Shown here in pieces: positions 6,867 through 9,819 of a stretch of 9,819 nucleotides of DNA. The position numbers were made by a program, and so were the translations under genes. Every line of letters starts with the position of its first letter. Position 1 is the stretch's first letter. The notes below the pieces were generated by a model, which ran no database searches, was not told where the DNA came from, and saw only the letters and a list, made by a program, of their open reading frames with translations. This stretch comes from JAUVIB01 sp964424545 (GTDB taxonomy: Bacteria; Calditrichota; Calditrichia; Calditrichales; Calditrichaceae). The stretch spans positions 1 through 9,819 of the forward strand of contig CAYRJN010000146.1 of the NCBI GenBank assembly GCA_964424545.1. Reading direction: 5' to 3'.

Positions 6867-6960
6867 ATGCGATACGACATTTTCAAAATCAAAGGAATTA
6901 AAACGATTCGATTTTCGACGGAATAGCATAATTAAAAACAAAAATCTATTATCATTTTAA

Positions 6961-6971
6961 TCCCAATGGGA
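6961..6971 (-). terminator. Weak candidate terminator after the aldehyde dehydrogenase gene
   Basis: Read on the minus strand, TCCC-ATT-GGGA begins 7 nt past the TAG stop at 6978 and is followed by an AT-rich, T-containing stretch. The stem is only 4 bp (5 if the loop closes to one base), so termination would be inefficient. The rest of the 161-nt gap to the sigma gene holds only the promoter-like elements described separately. Confidence 0.25.
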
Positions 6972-6977
6972 ACTTTT

Positions 6978-8540
6978 CTATTTCTTAAACATCCTTGGAA
7001 AGATGATAAGTAATTTAATCATTCCTTTAAAACGTAAACTTAGTTTTTTATTCATTAAAAAGTCCATCAAGCCGCGCAATCCTCTAAACAGTTTTTCATC
7101 ATAGGGATGCCACCAAAGATTCTTTTTAATGAAAGGCAAACGGTCTTGAACGATTATCTGCGCCTGAGTCATTTCATTAAAACCGAATTCGCCGTGTGTT
7201 CGTCCTATACCGGATTCTTTCATACCGCCCCAAGAAGTGCCGGGTAATCCGTGACTCATTAAATGATCGTTTATCGTAACCACACCCGCTTGAATACGTT
7301 CGGCTATTTTTTCCGCCTTGCGCCTGTTTTTTGACCACACCGACCCCGTTAAGCCCAGCATGGAATCGTTGGCCAGATCAAGCGCCTCTTCAACATCCTT
7401 TATTTTCATAATACCGACTACAGGCCCGAAAGACTCCTCCTTCATTATCAGCATGGAATGATCAACCTCGCTTAATACAGTAGCCGGAATAAAATTATGC
7501 AGCTTGGTATCCAAAGGCACTTCGGATTGAACGAAGATTCTGGCCCCGCGTTTTAAAGCGTCATTTATGTGATGCTTGACGGTATTGATTTGTTTTTCCG
7601 TTGTCATACAGCCCATTCCGATACTACAACCCTCCTCATAGCCTACATGCAGCGTTTCAATCTTTTTTTTCAGTTCATCCATAAAGGCGTCGTAAATATT
7701 TTCATGTACATAAATTCGTTCCACGCCTCCGCAGGACTGTCCGGCATTGGAGAACCCCGCCCAAAGCGCGCCGGCCGCTGCCCGATACGGATCGGCATCC
7801 TCGCAGACCAGCATGGCATCGTTTCCCCCCAATTCCAAATTTACGGGTGTCAACGTTTCCGCCGCTTTGGCCATAAGTTTTTTCCCGACACCCACGGAGC
7901 CCGTGAAAAACAATTTGTCGATTCCGTTCTCCAAGAAAGCGTCGCCCGCTATTCTTCCGGGGATATTGATATATTGAAAAACGTTTTCCGGCAATTCTCC
8001 GGCTTCAATAACTTTTTTAAGGGCGATTCCGACCATCTGCGTTTCGCTGGCCGCTTTTAAGATTACGCAATTCCCGGCAATCAAGCCCATGATTACTTCG
8101 GAGAAAGCAATAGTAAAGGGATAATTCCATGGGGAAATAATTCCGATCACACCGTACGGGATACGACGCGCTTTACTTCTCTTCATTAAATTAAAAATAC
8201 TTCCGGAAGGCAGCTTGCGATCTTTTAAATAGCGTTTTGATTTTTTTATGTAATAATCGGCGGCCATGGCCGAAGGTAGCGCTTCCGTGGTCAGTGCGTC
8301 AATGCGCAATTTTCCGTTATCCTTAGAGATTATGTCTATTAATTCTTCCGCATTATCAACAATATAATCCCTGATGCGTATAATATGCGAAACGCGTTCT
8401 TTCAGAGACAACGACGCCCAACTATTTTGGACTGACCTCGCCTTTTTTATCATCTCTTTCAAATCTTCGCCGCTTTGAACGTCAACCGTAGCGATAATTT
8501 CATTTGTTGCAGGATTTACACAATCCATCACTTGGGGCAT
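6978..8540 (-). CDS. NAD(P)-dependent aldehyde dehydrogenase with hydrophobic/basic C-terminal extension
   Basis: Oxidises an aldehyde to the carboxylate using NAD(P)+; the substrate is unknown. The catalytic set is complete over 520 aa: Asn139 in SPWNYPF, Lys162, the nucleotide-binding FFTGSVGVG (211-219), general base Glu236 in LELGGND, nucleophile Cys270 in NAGQSCGGVERIYV, and EESFGPV (368-374). The residues after the Cys (GGVER) resemble the plant ALDH22-like branch from memory, rather than SSDH or BetB. Ordinary family members are about 480-500 aa. Here residues 468-520 add a Trp/aromatic patch (NLWWHPYDEKLFRG, 474-487), then a Lys-rich and hydrophobic end (FKGMIKLLIIFPRMFKK) that could sit on a membrane as an amphipathic helix. 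This is reminiscent of fatty-aldehyde enzymes. The ATG at 8540 has a weak GGA site. The gene is divergent from the DUF2156 gene. Confidence 0.92.
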   Translation of the reverse strand: MPQVMDCVNPATNEIIATVDVQSGEDLKEMIKKARSVQNSWASLSLKERVSHIIRIRDYIVDNAEELIDIISKDNGKLRIDALTTEALPSAMAADYYIKKSKRYLKDRKLPSGSIFNLMKRSKARRIPYGVIGIISPWNYPFTIAFSEVIMGLIAGNCVILKAASETQMVGIALKKVIEAGELPENVFQYINIPGRIAGDAFLENGIDKLFFTGSVGVGKKLMAKAAETLTPVNLELGGNDAMLVCEDADPYRAAAGALWAGFSNAGQSCGGVERIYVHENIYDAFMDELKKKIETLHVGYEEGCSIGMGCMTTEKQINTVKHHINDALKRGARIFVQSEVPLDTKLHNFIPATVLSEVDHSMLIMKEESFGPVVGIMKIKDVEEALDLANDSMLGLTGSVWSKNRRKAEKIAERIQAGVVTINDHLMSHGLPGTSWGGMKESGIGRTHGEFGFNEMTQAQIIVQDRLPFIKKNLWWHPYDEKLFRGLRGLMDFLMNKKLSLRFKGMIKLLIIFPRMFKK

Positions 8541-8575
8541 TTTCGATTTCCATTGTTTATATTTATTAATCGAAT

Positions 8576-8604
8576 AACATACAAAGAATTTGATTTTAAC
8601 TCAA
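8576..8604 (-). promoter_or_regulatory. Candidate sigma70-type promoter for the aldehyde dehydrogenase gene
   Basis: The minus strand has TTGAGT (8604-8599), a 17-nt spacer, then TATGTT (8581-8576). Both boxes match four of six consensus bases at ideal spacing, giving a 5' leader of about 28 nt before the ATG at 8540. Confidence 0.4.
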
Positions 8605-8794
8605 GAATGATTTAAGAAGATATGGATTTAATGTCTCATTTTTCATTTCAATGAATCGTTATTCAGGTTTATTTTAATGCGCTTCGGAACATGGTAATAT
8701 ACATACTAACTTTAACCGCGCAATTTATTCAGAGCCGTGAATTAATTTGCAAAGGAATGGTCTAATAATTAGCTTGATAGTTTATAAAACAAAG

Positions 8795-8811
8795 AAAACG
8801 GAAAGCGTTTT
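8795..8811 (+). repeat. Small inverted repeat just before the DUF2156 ribosome binding site
   Basis: AAAACG (8795-8800) and CGTTTT (8806-8811) flank a 5-nt loop, ending 3 nt before the AGGCGG ribosome site. It could form a weak leader hairpin, but the stem has only two G-C pairs. Confidence 0.25.
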
Positions 8812-8814
8812 TCT

Positions 8815-8820
8815 AGGCGG
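8815..8820 (+). promoter_or_regulatory. Ribosome binding site of the DUF2156 gene
   Basis: AGGCGG lies 5 nt before the ATG at 8826 and fixes this start; no earlier start in the frame has a comparable site. Confidence 0.6.
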
Positions 8821-8825
8821 CGATC

Positions 8826-9737
8826 ATGGCAACAACATCAGACCTTCCTTTAAGCTGGGAACGTATCAATTGCGCACGTCCACATTTTCTGACCGTTCCC
8901 CTGCGTATCCATAAAACCAACTGGTTTAGTCTGGCAGAAATACCTGAATCTTGGGATTTTGAACCGGCTTTAAATGAAATGAAAAAGCTTTCTCCTGGCG
9001 GTATTGTAATTCGCGGCTGCAATAAAGAGATTGCCGGTTTTCTTAAAAACCACGATTTCCAATGTATCCAAATCGCCATGGAAGCGCTGTTGCGGCTAAA
9101 CGGCGAGCATTTCAAAAAAAAATCGGTAAAGAACCTGATTAAACGCGGTCTTCGACATGGAACGATTAAAGAAATCGAATACAACAGTGAAAATCATGAA
9201 AGAATTTTAGCGTTAAAAAAAAAGACCCCTCACGGTAACAAACCGCAGTTGAAATACCTTTTTCGCACTGATTTTGAAGAAACAACGCGTTGTTTTGTTT
9301 TTGAACGCCATGCGCAGGAGTGGCTGGGAGCGATTACCATTTCCAAAATAAATTTTGAAAAATACCAAACCGAAATGTTATTGCGTTTTGCCGGCGCCCC
9401 CGTGGGCGTAATGGAATCTTTAATTTACAACGTGTTTATTCGCTTAAAAGAAGAGAATTATCGTTTTTGGAGTCTTGGCGAAGTCCCCTTCGTCGGTATC
9501 AATAGCCGCGGCGGAAACATGAAAGAGAAATTAATAAAATCGGGCACCCCTCTATTTACCTACGCCTATAATTATAAAACATTATACGCATTTAAGAACA
9601 AATTCGCGCCTTTATGGGAAAAAATATATATCTGCGGTTATCCTAAAATAACCTACCGCACTTTATGGGATATTTTCATTAAAAGTAATTTCTTGCACTT
9701 AATTCTCTCTCCGCAAGGGAAAAAATCTAAAATTTAA
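8826..9737 (+). CDS. Stand-alone DUF2156 protein (phosphatidylglycerol lysyltransferase C-terminal-like, tandem GNAT fold)
   Basis: Related to the cytosolic catalytic half of MprF, which moves an amino acid from aminoacyl-tRNA to phosphatidylglycerol. The 303 aa contain no membrane segments, so the flippase half of MprF is absent. Motifs that recall the family are: the basic stretch KKKSVKNLIKRGLRHG (97-112); LKYLFRTDF (142-150); MLLRFAGAPVGVMESLI (184-200) followed by KEENYRFWSLGEVPF (208-222); and the terminal LYAFKNKFAPLWEKIYICGYP (243-263), close to the MprF consensus FK-x-KF-x-P-x-W. The acidic residue expected before the MR-like pair appears as Glu183 instead of Asp. The best-supported claim is DUF2156/LPG_synthase_C membership; the acceptor and amino acid are unknown, and single-domain homologues need not make lysyl-PG. 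It is the only complete plus-strand gene and diverges from the aldehyde dehydrogenase gene. Confidence 0.8.
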   Translation: MATTSDLPLSWERINCARPHFLTVPLRIHKTNWFSLAEIPESWDFEPALNEMKKLSPGGIVIRGCNKEIAGFLKNHDFQCIQIAMEALLRLNGEHFKKKSVKNLIKRGLRHGTIKEIEYNSENHERILALKKKTPHGNKPQLKYLFRTDFEETTRCFVFERHAQEWLGAITISKINFEKYQTEMLLRFAGAPVGVMESLIYNVFIRLKEENYRFWSLGEVPFVGINSRGGNMKEKLIKSGTPLFTYAYNYKTLYAFKNKFAPLWEKIYICGYPKITYRTLWDIFIKSNFLHLILSPQGKKSKI

Positions 9738-9743
9738 GATTTT
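9722..9743. terminator. AT-rich inverted repeat at the end of the DUF2156 gene, possible weak bidirectional terminator
   Basis: AAAATCT (9722-9728) and AGATTTT (9737-9743) are perfect 7-bp arms around an 8-nt loop that includes the stop codon. T-rich sequence follows on the plus strand, and six consecutive T residues follow on the minus strand. Each arm has only one G-C pair, so stability is low. Confidence 0.3.
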
Positions 9744-9819
9744 GCTTTTAATTCAATTTTATCTATTTTCCTGTTTTCAGCACTCTGACAAAAAAAGCTC
9801 TTTAGCCCTTTATTTATAA
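9734..9819 (-). CDS. Possible 3' end of a convergent gene entering from the right edge
   Basis: A minus-strand frame is open from the right edge for 27 codons and ends at TAA (9736-9734). Its product would end SFFCQSAENRKIDKIELKAKS. The stop would overlap the plus-strand stop (9735-9737) within TTAA, a plausible tail-to-tail arrangement. The piece is too short to recognise, and an open frame of this length is not rare by chance. Minus-strand sequence at 9811-9790 can also fold into a weak hairpin followed by a T-run, which would favour a non-coding reading. Confidence 0.28.
   Translation of the reverse strand, partial: INKGLKSFFCQSAENRKIDKIELKAKS

Larger units (their letters stand above)
8541..8825. 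other. 285-nt divergent intergenic region between aldehyde dehydrogenase and DUF2156 genes
   Basis: AT-rich, with no convincing open frame or RNA gene. It must hold outward promoters for both flanking genes. The minus-strand promoter candidate and a 5' hairpin before the plus-strand gene are listed separately. TATAAA at 8783-8788 could serve as a plus-strand -10 box, but no good -35 sequence is placed before it. Confidence 0.5.

Noticed and set aside
7569..8060. 163-codon plus-strand open frame inside the aldehyde dehydrogenase gene
   Set aside because: It is antisense to the catalytic core, including Cys270 and Glu236, and has no recognisable domain.
8686..8710. GGAAC followed by TAAC as an ECF promoter for the DUF2156 gene
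   Set aside because: The second box does not fit the TCTAA or CGT types and differs from the element before the sigma gene.
8813..9184. Minus-strand open frame opposite the DUF2156 gene
   Set aside because: The plus-strand gene has a good ribosome site and family motifs; the opposite frame is rich in Arg, Pro and Ser and has no domain.
9790..9811. Minus-strand hairpin with T-run as a terminator
   Set aside because: The stem needs two G-U pairs, and it would lie inside the tentative convergent frame; the evidence is too weak to list as a feature.
1..9819. Mobile element, CRISPR array, tRNA or defence system
   Set aside because: I saw no transposase or integrase motifs, no regularly spaced repeats, no tRNA-like cloverleaf and no defence-type domains. 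Gene content is mostly housekeeping.

Overview
The window is an AT-rich bacterial chromosome segment with tightly packed housekeeping and accessory genes. Three traits suggest the broader Fibrobacterota-Chlorobiota-Bacteroidota (FCB) assemblage: the ProC active-site motif resembles my memory of Bacteroidota-type enzymes, the large outer-membrane barrel has an LFA-Q signal cleavage site, and there is an ECF sigma factor with a toast-rack protein. Several genes have clear Shine-Dalgarno sequences (GGGAG, AGGGT, AGGCGG), which argues against core Bacteroidota and fits a Calditrichota- or Ignavibacteria-like lineage better. This placement is inference. I see no mobile element, phage gene, CRISPR array, tRNA or rRNA.

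Layout. Seven genes run right to left on the minus strand: an aldehyde dehydrogenase (8540-6978); an ECF sigma factor (6816-6244) overlapping by 4 nt a secreted toast-rack-like protein (6247-5357), followed 12 nt later by the XTP/dITP diphosphatase rdgB (5344-4742); then proC (4592-3765), a large outer-membrane beta-barrel protein (best start 3647, end 1758), and a eukaryote-type aminopeptidase P that runs off the left edge (1708 to 1). The eighth gene is divergent on the plus strand (8826-9737) and encodes a stand-alone soluble DUF2156 domain, the catalytic half of MprF-type aminoacyl-phosphatidylglycerol synthases. A short open frame at the right edge may be the 3' end of a convergent gene.

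How the genes work together. The sigma, toast-rack and rdgB genes look like one translationally coupled operon. It is preceded by a TGTAAC-N16-CGTAAA element that looks like an ECF promoter and may be autoregulatory, although it lies very close to the start codon. No zinc-finger anti-sigma factor is next to the sigma gene. The aldehyde dehydrogenase and the DUF2156 protein share a 285-nt divergent intergenic region, and both have features compatible with membrane-lipid chemistry, but a functional link is only a guess. ProC and aminopeptidase P both touch proline metabolism.

Most of the window is ordinary. The parts most worth a second look are the ECF operon without an adjacent anti-sigma gene, its TTG starts and promoter-like element, and the solitary DUF2156 protein.
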